A stretch of DNA of 6,766 nucleotides from an uncultured Micrococcales bacterium (GCA_937952095.1 CALFYG010000162.1:1-6766), one strand, 5' to 3'. Numbered from the stretch's first letter, positions 1 to 6,528 are shown. Numbers and translations are program-made. Notes: generated by a model not told the origin, from the letters alone.

Positions 1-113
1 TGCGTTGTTGCGCGATTGCCAGCGCGAGTGTCGCGTTGTTGCTGGTTTCCGGGCCCTCGAACCCGCAACAACGTCACACTCGTCGCCGAGGGCCCGCAAC
101 AGCGTCACACTCG
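1..113. repeat. Direct and inverted repeat cluster, about 31-base spacing
   Basis: An 18-base motif occurs three times. It lies in one orientation at 25-42 (CGAGTGTCGCGTTGTTGC) and in the opposite orientation at 65-82 and 96-113 (GCAACARCGTCACACTCG, one mismatch between the two, 31 bases apart). A truncated fourth copy, GCGTTGTTGC, lies at 2-11, exactly 31 bases before its match at 33-42, so the cluster runs off the left edge. GGGCCCTCG (51-59) and CGAGGGCCC (87-95) are a further perfect inverted pair. The arms allow two competing hairpins: 25-42 with 65-82, or 25-42 plus 51-59 with 96-113 plus 87-95. The cluster lies upstream of bioA and has no visible coding function. It could be a REP-like intergenic element, a terminator region for an upstream gene, or regulatory DNA. 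The repeats are certain; their role is not. Confidence 0.8.
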
Positions 114-171
114 CATCGGCGCCGCTATCCACCGGCAAGGGTCTGCCCGTGGCCGACTGCGGATCACAAGG

Positions 172-177
172 CACACT
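172..177 (+). promoter_or_regulatory. Possible -10 element of a leaderless bioA promoter
   Basis: The hexamer CACACT keeps the A at position 2 and the T at position 6 of the actinobacterial -10 consensus (TANNNT). It ends six bases before the GTG at 184, the spacing expected if transcription starts at the start codon. No good -35 is seen. A purine run, GGGGA, touches the GTG directly, which is too close for a normal ribosome binding site and so favours a leaderless reading. I found no BirA-type or BioQ-type biotin operator here. The call is weak. Confidence 0.25.
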
Positions 178-183
178 TGGGGA

Positions 184-1485
184 GTGGACGAAGCCCTCCT
201 GGATGCTGATCGGCGCCATGTCTGGCACCCCTTCACGCAGCACGCCTGGTGGCCCGACGACGACCCGTTGGTGATCACCCGCGCAGACGGTGTGCGCCTC
301 TACGACGACACCGGCCGGGACTACATCGACGGGTTCTCCTCGCTGTGGGTGACGGTGCACGGGCACAACGAGACACGCATCAACGACGCGATCGCACGGC
401 AGGCCGCCACCCTCGACCACTCCACGTTCCTGGGTTTCACACACGAGCCTGGCATCAGGCTGGCCGAGGCCCTTGTGGCACGCAGTCCGCAGCCGCTGAC
501 CAGGGTGTTCTTCGCCGGCGACGGGTCCTCGGCGGTCGAAGCCGGGATCAAGATGGCGTACCAGGCGAAGATGCAGCAGGGGCAGCAGCGCCCCCTCTAC
601 GTGCATGTTGCGCAGGGCTACCACGGCGACACACTCGGCGCGGTGTCGGTGGGCGGCATCGACGTCTTCCACCACACCTACAAGCCCATTCTGCTGGACA
701 CACGCATGATCTCCTCGCCCGGCGTGCGGCAGCCGGATCAGACCCCCGCCGACAGGGCCGCCGAGGTCCTCACGGAACTTCGAGCCCTGCTCGACGAGGT
801 GGGTGATCGCGTCTGCGCGATCGTCGTGGAACCGCTCGTCCAGGCCGCGGCCGGAATGCTCACCCACGATGTGTCGTTCCTGCGCGGGGTCCGGGCACTG
901 AGCACCGAGTACGGCACCTACATGGTCACTGACGAGGTGGCCACGGGGATCGGACGCACAGGGACCATGTGGGCAGTGGAACAGGCCGACATCGCCCCGG
1001 ACATCCTGACCTGCGGGAAGGGTTTGACCGGGGGCGTGCTGCCACTGTCCGCGGTGCTCACCACCGAGGAGATCTACGAGAGTTTCCTGGGCGATGCTTC
1101 CCGCACGTTCTTCCACGGCCACTCGTACACCGCCAACCCCCTGTGTGCGGCCGCCGCACTGGCCAACCTGGAACTCATGGACGAGCGCGGCACCGTCGAG
1201 CATGCGGCCTGGATCGGCCGTGAACTCGGGGATCTGCTCAAGCCGTTCGAGGCCGACGAACGGGTCGCGGAGGTCCGCCGGATCGGGACGATGACCGGCA
1301 TCGAGGTCGTGCCGCATGGGGAGCGGACGGGGTTCCGGATCTGCGTGGCCGCCCGGGAACTCGGCGTGATCACCCGACCGCTCGGTGACGTCGTGATCCT
1401 CATGCCACCGCTGGGCATCACACAGCCCGACCTGGAGCAACTGGTGGCTGCAGTCCGGCACGGCATGGATGTGGTGTACGCGTGA
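184..1485 (+). CDS. bioA: Adenosylmethionine/lysine-8-amino-7-oxononanoate aminotransferase (BioA, BioK-like variant)
   Basis: This PLP enzyme transfers an amino group to KAPA to give 7,8-diaminopelargonate, in the cytoplasm. GTG184 gives 433 residues, close to the 430-437 usual for BioA, and begins just before the family's WHPFTQ segment (W14-Q19). The only other upstream start would run through the repeat DNA. Visible motifs are DGSSAVE (from D113, phosphate binding), YHGDT (146-150), TDEVATGIGRTG with D250 contacting the pyridine nitrogen, the Schiff-base lysine K279 in CGKGLTGG, HGHSY (311-315) and R398 in TRPLGD. Where SAM-using BioA has Tyr17 and Trp52-Trp53 (E. coli numbering), this protein has F17 and L54-W55. 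Those residues, with HST after the HGH motif and FHH later, match Bacillus BioK, which uses lysine. The amino donor is therefore inferred to be possibly lysine. It is first in the operon and overlaps bioF by 4 bases. Confidence 0.95.
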   Translation: MDEALLDADRRHVWHPFTQHAWWPDDDPLVITRADGVRLYDDTGRDYIDGFSSLWVTVHGHNETRINDAIARQAATLDHSTFLGFTHEPGIRLAEALVARSPQPLTRVFFAGDGSSAVEAGIKMAYQAKMQQGQQRPLYVHVAQGYHGDTLGAVSVGGIDVFHHTYKPILLDTRMISSPGVRQPDQTPADRAAEVLTELRALLDEVGDRVCAIVVEPLVQAAAGMLTHDVSFLRGVRALSTEYGTYMVTDEVATGIGRTGTMWAVEQADIAPDILTCGKGLTGGVLPLSAVLTTEEIYESFLGDASRTFFHGHSYTANPLCAAAALANLELMDERGTVEHAAWIGRELGDLLKPFEADERVAEVRRIGTMTGIEVVPHGERTGFRICVAARELGVITRPLGDVVILMPPLGITQPDLEQLVAAVRHGMDVVYA

Positions 1486-2609
1486 CCTGGCTGGCACAGC
1501 GCGCCGAGCACCGGCAGGCGCAGGGGTTGCACCGCACGCTGCGACCACGTCACGCCGACTCACAGCGCATCGACATCGCCTCCAACGACTACCTCGGCCT
1601 TGCCACGGATCCCGATGTTGTGGAGGCGGGTGTGGCCGCCCTGCGCACCTGGGGGGCAGGCGCGACAGGGTCCCGGTTGGTGAGCGGCCATACCGCGTTG
1701 CATGCCGAACTCGAATCGGCCCTGTCGATCCTGCTGCGGGCCGAACGCACCCTCACCTTTTCCTCGGGCTACCTGGCGAACCTCGCCGCGATCACCGCAC
1801 TCACCGACGAGGACACCCTGCTGCTGTCCGACGCGTACAACCACGCGTCGATCATCGATGCCTGCCGGTTGTCCCGGGCGAAGACCACGGTCTTCCCGAA
1901 CAAGGACGTTTCGGCCGTCCAGCGCGCCATCCGTGACAACCCCGGCAAGCGCGCCGTGATCGTCACCGACGCGCTCTTCAGCGTCGATGGCGACCTCGCG
2001 CCCTTGGAGCAACTCGCAGAGGTGGCAGAAGCGCACGACGCCGTGCTGGTCGTCGACGAGGCCCACAGCCTGGGGGTGCTCGGCGACACCGGCGAGGGGG
2101 CCTGCGCGGCGGCGGGGATCGACCACGAGCATCTGGTGCGAACATTCACCCTGTCGAAGGCGCTCGGCTCGCAGGGTGGAGGTGTGGCCGCCAGCGAACC
2201 CGTCATCGAGCACCTGATCAACTCCGCACGCACGTTCATCTTCGACACGGGCCTGGCCCCGGCGGCAGTGGGTTCGGCGTTGGCGGCCACGACAACAGTC
2301 CTTTCCCGCCCGGATCTCCCCGCACTGGCCCGCGCAGCCACGGACAACCTTGCGGACATCGCCGAGCACGCCGGCTGGCAGCCGAACCCGCACGACGCGG
2401 CAGTCGCATCCATCCCGGTGGGGACGCCGGCCCAGGCGGTCCGGGCCCAGCAGGTCTGCGCACGCGAAGGTGTCGACGTCGGGTGTTTCCGGCCTCCGTC
2501 GGTGCCCGACGGGATCGCCCGCCTGCGCATGACCGGGCATGCGGATCTCACAGATGATGACCTGAACCTCGTCGAGAAGGCGTTACGCGCGGCCCGGGAG
2601 GCGACATGA
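1482..2609 (+). CDS. bioF: 8-amino-7-oxononanoate synthase (BioF)
   Basis: BioF condenses L-alanine with pimeloyl-ACP or pimeloyl-CoA, releasing CO2, to give KAPA, the first ring-assembly step of biotin synthesis. It is a PLP-dependent alpha-oxoamine synthase of 375 residues, close to the usual 380-390. Seen in order are NDYLGL (35-40), the glycine-rich GATGSRLVSGH ending at H70, NHAS (120-123) whose His stacks on PLP in the family, DEAHSLGVLG (D192, H195) and the Schiff-base lysine K226 in TLSKALGSQGG. The loop sequences fit BioF better than the related 2-amino-3-ketobutyrate ligase, and the neighbours settle the point. The start GTG1482 sits in a GTGA overlap with the bioA stop. No good ribosome binding site precedes it, so translational coupling to bioA is likely. 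Confidence 0.95.
   Translation: MTWLAQRAEHRQAQGLHRTLRPRHADSQRIDIASNDYLGLATDPDVVEAGVAALRTWGAGATGSRLVSGHTALHAELESALSILLRAERTLTFSSGYLANLAAITALTDEDTLLLSDAYNHASIIDACRLSRAKTTVFPNKDVSAVQRAIRDNPGKRAVIVTDALFSVDGDLAPLEQLAEVAEAHDAVLVVDEAHSLGVLGDTGEGACAAAGIDHEHLVRTFTLSKALGSQGGGVAASEPVIEHLINSARTFIFDTGLAPAAVGSALAATTTVLSRPDLPALARAATDNLADIAEHAGWQPNPHDAAVASIPVGTPAQAVRAQQVCAREGVDVGCFRPPSVPDGIARLRMTGHADLTDDDLNLVEKALRAAREAT
2596..2601 (+). promoter_or_regulatory. Ribosome binding site of bioD
   Basis: GGGAGG lies four bases before ATG2606, inside the end of bioF. It is a strong Shine-Dalgarno match and supports this start. bioF, by contrast, has no clear site. Confidence 0.7.
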
Positions 2610-3316
2610 GCGTATTGGGAGTGACCGGCACCTCCACAGGTGTCGGCAAGACGATCGTGACGGCGGCCGTGGCGGCTCTGTGCCCCGACGTCGTCACGGT
2701 TCTCAAGCCCGCGCAGACGGGCCTGCCGCTCAACGCACCGGGGGACGTCGACGAGGTCAAGCGCCTCGTGCCGCACGTGGAGACGATGGAACTCGCGCGC
2801 TACCCGGAGCCACTGGCCCCCGCGGCGGCGGCACGCCGCAGCGGCATCCCCACGGTCAGCCCGGCCGAGGTCGTCGAAGGCATCGAGGAGGCAGACGCGG
2901 ACCTCGTTCTCATGGAGGGCGCCGGCGGACTCCTGGTGCGCTTCTCCGATGATCCCGTGATCACGTTTGCCGACCTGCTGGTCGAGGTGCAGGCCCCCGC
3001 CATCCTGGTGACCACCGCCGGCCTGGGCACCCTGAATCACACAGCGCTCACCCTTGAAGCCATGCACCAGCGCGGCATCGAGTGCGCCGGGCTGATCATC
3101 GGCGCGTGGCCGGAGAACCCGGACCTGGCCAGCGTGACCAATCTGCACGACCTGCAACTGCTCGCCGGCGCACCGCTGGCCGGCGTCCTGCCCGACGGCA
3201 TGTCCTTCCTGGCACCCAAGCAGTTCGCGAACGTTGCGCGCGCCGGGCTGTCCCCGCGCTTCGGGGGCGAGTTCGATGCGGATAGGTTTGTGGAACGAGT
3301 GGAGGAGTTGCTGTGA
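2606..3316 (+). CDS. bioD: ATP-dependent dethiobiotin synthetase (BioD)
   Basis: BioD carboxylates diaminopelargonate and uses ATP to close the ureido ring, giving dethiobiotin; it works as a cytoplasmic homodimer. The 236 residues are close to the 225-240 typical of the family. The P-loop is GTSTGVGKT with K15 and T16. LKPAQTG follows with the conserved K34, then the acidic GDVDE segment (46-50) in the expected Mg2+ site, and the MEGAGGLL switch with E104. TTAGLGTLNHT (about 136-146) and the later AGLIIGAWP match BioD, including mycobacterial forms as I recall them. ATG2606 overlaps the bioF stop as ATGA. No key residue appears to be missing. Confidence 0.95.
   Translation: MSVLGVTGTSTGVGKTIVTAAVAALCPDVVTVLKPAQTGLPLNAPGDVDEVKRLVPHVETMELARYPEPLAPAAAARRSGIPTVSPAEVVEGIEEADADLVLMEGAGGLLVRFSDDPVITFADLLVEVQAPAILVTTAGLGTLNHTALTLEAMHQRGIECAGLIIGAWPENPDLASVTNLHDLQLLAGAPLAGVLPDGMSFLAPKQFANVARAGLSPRFGGEFDADRFVERVEELL
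3301..3307 (+). promoter_or_regulatory. Ribosome binding site of bioB
   Basis: GGAGGAG lies five bases before GTG3313, within the last codons of bioD. It is a near-ideal Shine-Dalgarno sequence and supports the GTG start in the GTGA overlap. Confidence 0.7.
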
Positions 3317-4320
3317 CCGTCGATGCCACCGCGGACGTCCTGATGCGGGCCGAGCGCGTTCTGGAAACAGGTGAGGGCCTGAGCGAGCCCGAGATCCTCG
3401 AGATCCTTCGGTTGCCTGACGACCGCATCCCGGACCTGCTCGACCTCGCGCACAGGGTGCGGATGAAGTGGTGCGGACCGGAGGTGGAGGTCGAGGGCAT
3501 CGTCTCGCTGAAGACCGGCGGTTGCCCGGAGGACTGTCACTTCTGTTCCCAATCGGGCCTGTTCCCCTCCCCAGTGCGTGCTGCCTGGCTCGACATCCCG
3601 GGCCTCGTGGACGCTGCCAAGCAGACTGCAGCCACCGGCGCCACGGAGTTCTGCATTGTGGCCGCGGTGCGCGGGCCCGACGAGCGACTCATGAAGCAGA
3701 TGCGCGAGGCGGTCGAGGCCATCCGCGCCGCCGTGGACATCAACGTGGCCGCGAGTCTGGGCATCCTCACCGCCGAGCAGGTCGAGGACCTGAAGTCGAT
3801 GGGGATCCACCGCTACAACCACAACCTCGAGACCGCGCGTTCCTACTTCCCGAACGTCGTGACCACCCACACCTGGGACGAGCGTTGGGACACCCTGCGG
3901 ATGATCGCCGACTCCGGCATGGAGGTCTGCTGCGGCGGGATCGTCGGGATGGGTGAGAGCGTCGAGCAGCGCGCCGAGTTCGCTGCCCAACTCGCCGCCC
4001 TGGATCCGCATGAGGTCCCGCTGAACTTCCTCAACCCGCGGCCGGGTACCCCCTTCGCGGACATGGACGTGATGTCCGCCGCTGACGCCTTGCGCACCAT
4101 CGGCGCGTTCCGACTCGCCCTGCCGCGCACGATCCTGCGGTACGCCGGCGGCCGTGAGCTCACCCTCGGCGACCCGGGGACCCGCGATGGACTACTCGGC
4201 GGGATCAACGCGGTGATCGTGGGGAACTACCTGACCACACTCGGTCGGGCAGTGGACTCCGATCTCGACCTGCTCGACGAACTGAACATGCCGATCAAAG
4301 CACTGTCCGACACCCTGTGA
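3313..4320 (+). CDS. bioB: Biotin synthase (BioB), actinobacterial BsaP-associated type
   Basis: BioB is a radical-SAM enzyme that inserts sulfur between C6 and C9 of dethiobiotin to give biotin. The 335 residues fit the family. The radical-SAM cluster motif is CPEDCHFC (C71, C75, C78) after KTGG, and YNHN (168-171) binds near substrate. For the sulfur-donating [2Fe-2S] cluster, the E. coli ligands are Cys97, Cys128, Cys188 and Arg260. The equivalents here are C114, A146, C206 and R276, so one cysteine is replaced by alanine (segment NVAASLG). An extra cysteine, C207, follows C206. The WCGPEVEVEGI, SGLFPSPVRAAW and HTWDERW segments closely resemble the mycobacterial enzyme, which is reported to need the small auxiliary protein BsaP; a BsaP gene lies at 6529-6687. 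It is the last enzyme of the biotin set in the operon. Confidence 0.96.
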   Translation: MTVDATADVLMRAERVLETGEGLSEPEILEILRLPDDRIPDLLDLAHRVRMKWCGPEVEVEGIVSLKTGGCPEDCHFCSQSGLFPSPVRAAWLDIPGLVDAAKQTAATGATEFCIVAAVRGPDERLMKQMREAVEAIRAAVDINVAASLGILTAEQVEDLKSMGIHRYNHNLETARSYFPNVVTTHTWDERWDTLRMIADSGMEVCCGGIVGMGESVEQRAEFAAQLAALDPHEVPLNFLNPRPGTPFADMDVMSAADALRTIGAFRLALPRTILRYAGGRELTLGDPGTRDGLLGGINAVIVGNYLTTLGRAVDSDLDLLDELNMPIKALSDTL

Positions 4321-4330
4321 GGAACCCATC

Positions 4331-4420
4331 ATGATGAACACCAAGGGCCCGGTCGTGGCCATCGTCGCGATTCTGCTGATCGTCGGCCTCGTCTGGGGCG
4401 TCTTCGTCGGGCTGTTCTGA
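4331..4420 (+). CDS. Single-helix membrane peptide, 29 residues, function unknown
   Basis: A small reading frame fills the gap between bioB and the next enzyme exactly. It begins ATGATG; GAGGA at 4319-4323 is seven bases before the first ATG, a good ribosome binding site, and the second ATG would also be usable. The product starts MMNTKGP and then has a nearly continuous hydrophobic stretch, residues 7-29, with one Trp and no charged residue after K5. That predicts one membrane helix with a short positive N-terminus. The stop TGA (4418-4420) overlaps ATG4420 of the next gene. Precise spacing, a ribosome site and coupling at both ends argue that it is translated. I do not recognise the family. 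It could be a membrane microprotein or mainly a coupling leader for the downstream gene. Confidence 0.6.
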   Translation: MMNTKGPVVAIVAILLIVGLVWGVFVGLF

Positions 4421-6105
4421 TGACCAGCGGTCACGGCGGGTGGCACGCGATCGCAGCAGCCCGCGCGTACGGCGTGGAGACGATGTTCACGCTGTCCGGC
4501 GCCCACATCTTCCCCCTGTTCGATGCCGCGGTGGGCGGCAAGCCGGCAGTCGACGCTGCCGGTGATCCGCGTGCCGCCGAACGCGGCGGGCCGATCCGGC
4601 TCGTCGACGTGCGCCACGAGGCCACGGCCGTTTTCGCCGCCGAGGCGACCGCGAAGCTGACCCGCACGCCGGGGTTCGCCGCGGTCACCGCCGGACCCGG
4701 CGTGACCAATGCCGTCAGTGGCTTGGCCAGCGCCTGGTTCAACGCAGTGCCGGTGGTCGTCATGGGGGGTCGTTCTCCGGACTTCCGCTGGGGTTCCGGC
4801 GCACTGCAGGAGATGGACCACGTGCCGATCGTGGCGCCGGTGACCAAGTACGCCGACACCGCACACGATCCCGCGCAGATCGGGGCGATGACCGCAGCCG
4901 CCTTCGCAGCGGCCACGACCGCTCACCGGGGTCCGGCCTTCCTCGACGTTCCGATGGACATCTTCTACGCGCCCATCGACGCCGCCGACCCGGTTCGCCT
5001 GCCCGAGCCGGACCGCACGCCCGACCCCGAGGCGGTTGACCGCATCGCGGGCATGCTGGCCGCGGCCGAACGTCCGGTACTGATCCTCGGCTCGGATGTC
5101 TGGAACGATCACGCCGAGGGCGCCGCCGTGCGCCTGGCCGAGACCCTGCAGGTGCCGGTGATCCCCAACGGCATGGGGCGTGGCGTGGTCCCGTCCGGCC
5201 ACCCCCTGCTGGTGACCCGGGCGCGCTCGCACGCGCTGAAGAACGCCGACCTCGTCGTTGTGGTGGGGACACCTCTGGACTTCCGGCTCGGTTACGGGAA
5301 GTTCGGTCCCGCCGACGCCCCCGCCGAAGTGGCCCACGTGGTTGATCACCCCGACCAGATCTCGCACCACGCGAAGCCGGCGGCGGCTGTGGGCGGGGCA
5401 TTGGGACAGACCCTGGACTCGATCACCGAAGCCTGGGAGAAGCACCCGACGCACCGGCAGCGCGACGACTGGCTCACCACGCTGCAGCAGCAGGCTGCCG
5501 CAGCGGTCGCCGCGGACGCCGACGTGCTGACGAGCACGGTGGACCCGATCCACCCCGCGCGGATCTACGGGGAGCTCACCAAGCGGTTGGCAGACGACAG
5601 CGTCGTCATCGGCGACGGTGGCGACTTCGTGAGTTTCGCCGGCAAGTTCGTCGAGCCGAAGAAGCCCGGCCATTGGCTGGACCCCGGACCGTACGGATGC
5701 CTCGGGACCGGACTCGGATACGCCACGGCCTCGGCGATCGCCAAGCCCTCATCGCAGACGGTGCTGCTCATGGGCGATGGTGCCGCGGGCTTCAGCCTCA
5801 TGGATGTGGACACGCTGGTCCGCCAGGAACTTCCTGTCGTGATGGTGATCGGCAACAACAGTGCCTGGGGCTTGGAGAAGCACCCCATGCGCCTGCTGCA
5901 CCAGTACGACGTGGCCGCGGACCTTCAGCCCGGGCTGGGGTACGACGAGGTGGTCTCCGCCCTCGGTGGCGCGGGCGAGACGGTCACCGACCCGGAGCAG
6001 ATCGGGCCTGCCTTGGATCGCGCGTTCGCTGCAGGTGTGCCCTACCTCGTGAACGTTCTCACTGACCCGGAGATTGCGTACCCTCGCGCAACGACCGGTC
6101 TGTAG
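4420..6105 (+). CDS. Thiamine-diphosphate enzyme, acetolactate synthase-like (IlvG type)
   Basis: The 561 residues have the three-domain layout of the acetolactate synthase/oxalyl-CoA decarboxylase superfamily. The N-terminal domain has the activating glutamate E67 in DVRHEAT and TAGPGVTN; the middle domain has RGVVPSGHPLL and ARS (268-270); the C-terminal domain has the ThDP/Mg motif GDG (452-454) to NN (479-480), 24 residues apart. It resembles mycobacterial Rv1820 (IlvG) as I recall it, with about 20 extra residues near 37-58. After NN it reads SAWGLEKHP and lacks the VxQWQ-like segment of true acetolactate synthases. No regulatory subunit gene is adjacent. ARSxAL also occurs in 2-hydroxyacyl-CoA lyases and oxalyl-CoA decarboxylases. 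The superfamily is certain, the reaction is not. The start overlaps the peptide stop (TGATG), so it probably belongs to the bio transcript, though no role in biotin synthesis is known. Confidence 0.9.
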   Translation: MTSGHGGWHAIAAARAYGVETMFTLSGAHIFPLFDAAVGGKPAVDAAGDPRAAERGGPIRLVDVRHEATAVFAAEATAKLTRTPGFAAVTAGPGVTNAVSGLASAWFNAVPVVVMGGRSPDFRWGSGALQEMDHVPIVAPVTKYADTAHDPAQIGAMTAAAFAAATTAHRGPAFLDVPMDIFYAPIDAADPVRLPEPDRTPDPEAVDRIAGMLAAAERPVLILGSDVWNDHAEGAAVRLAETLQVPVIPNGMGRGVVPSGHPLLVTRARSHALKNADLVVVVGTPLDFRLGYGKFGPADAPAEVAHVVDHPDQISHHAKPAAAVGGALGQTLDSITEAWEKHPTHRQRDDWLTTLQQQAAAAVAADADVLTSTVDPIHPARIYGELTKRLADDSVVIGDGGDFVSFAGKFVEPKKPGHWLDPGPYGCLGTGLGYATASAIAKPSSQTVLLMGDGAAGFSLMDVDTLVRQELPVVMVIGNNSAWGLEKHPMRLLHQYDVAADLQPGLGYDEVVSALGGAGETVTDPEQIGPALDRAFAAGVPYLVNVLTDPEIAYPRATTGL

Positions 6106-6493
6106 CGCGCCGGTCGAGCTTGGCCAGGAAACGTTCCCGTGCGACGACCGCCCGGGTGATGATCCCGCGGCCGATAAGGACGTCCTGACCGTTGTGACGC
6201 TGGCGTGCTTCGACCTTGAACGTGATCATCCGATCATCGATCTCGGCGACGGTTGCGGTACAGCTGATCTCAGCGCCCACGGCACTGGGCCGCAGGTGAT
6301 CGACCGCGACCCGGGTACCCACCGTGGTCTGGGTGTCGGTGGATCCACATACCTCCACCGTGGCGGCCTCGAGCCAGGCGAGCAGGATCGGCGTGGCCAG
6401 CACTGCCAGGTCCCCGCTGCCCACCGCTTGGGCCGTGTCGGTTTCAGCAACATGCCGAACCACTGTCGCGGTCTGTCCGAGCGAGATCTCCAT
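6059..6493 (-). CDS. Hot-dog thioesterase, fluoroacetyl-CoA thioesterase (FlK)-like
   Basis: From ATG6493 this gives 144 residues, close to FlK (about 139). FlK hydrolyses acyl-CoA through a Thr-Glu-His set. The same set is visible as T34 and E42 in LATPILLAWLEAA (eight apart, as in FlK) and H66 in VDHLRPS. The C-terminal part, with a conserved arginine-valine strand followed by ERFLAKL, also matches FlK. The hot-dog long helix is residues 35-46. The family is widespread in organisms that never meet fluoroacetate, so the substrate is unknown; small acyl-CoA cleanup is an inference. An upstream ATG at 6535 would lie inside bsaP and past the likely promoter, so it was not chosen. The last 15 codons overlap the end of the converging thiamine-diphosphate gene. 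Confidence 0.85.
   Translation of the reverse strand: MEISLGQTATVVRHVAETDTAQAVGSGDLAVLATPILLAWLEAATVEVCGSTDTQTTVGTRVAVDHLRPSAVGAEISCTATVAEIDDRMITFKVEARQRHNGQDVLIGRGIITRAVVARERFLAKLDRRATDRSLREGTQSPGQ
6092..6116. terminator. Hairpin at the convergent gene ends, possible terminator
   Basis: CGACCGG (6092-6098) and CCGGTCG (6110-6116) are a perfect 7-base inverted repeat with an 11-base loop that contains the stop of the thiamine-diphosphate gene. No T-run follows on either strand, so a classic intrinsic terminator is not supported. High-GC actinobacteria are proposed to use such bare hairpins. The sequence also codes for the C-terminus of the thioesterase on the other strand. Confidence 0.3.
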
Positions 6494-6500
6494 GCAGGTC

Positions 6501-6506
6501 AGATTA
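6501..6506 (-). promoter_or_regulatory. -10 element of a leaderless thioesterase promoter
   Basis: Read on the minus strand, TAATCT matches the TANNNT consensus and ends seven bases before ATG6493. That places the expected transcription start at or next to the start codon. No Shine-Dalgarno sequence is present and no convincing -35 is seen. Confidence 0.5.
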
Positions 6507-6516
6507 CGGCTCGGGC

Positions 6517-6522
6517 TAGCCT
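6517..6522 (+). promoter_or_regulatory. -10 element of a leaderless bsaP promoter
   Basis: TAGCCT matches TANNNT and ends six bases before GTG6529, the typical spacing of a leaderless actinobacterial start. It lies inside the perfect palindrome GGCTAGCC (6514-6521). Its TAG is also the in-frame stop that limits how far upstream bsaP can begin. The two divergent -10 elements are only 10 bases apart, so the two promoters probably compete. The -35 is weak. Confidence 0.5.
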
Positions 6523-6528
6523 GTTCGC

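Noticed and set aside
25..113. CRISPR array
   Set aside because: Copies are in mixed orientation, the gap between the two like-oriented copies is only about 13 bases, and no cas genes are present.
16..183. Extension of bioA upstream to a TTG at 16
   Set aside because: The extra 56 codons run through the repeat cluster and match nothing in BioA. GTG184 gives the family length and places K279 and D250 four residues before their M. tuberculosis counterparts, as expected.
114..183. Biotin operator (BirA or BioQ type) before bioA
   Set aside because: I searched for a TGAAC-GTTCA-like or GTTTAC-like palindrome and found none in the leader. Control may act elsewhere or by another mechanism.
1560..5673. 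Long minus-strand open frames opposite the bio genes and the thiamine-diphosphate gene
   Set aside because: They are rich in Arg, Gly and Pro, show no domain motifs and lie opposite well-supported genes. Such frames are expected in high-GC DNA.
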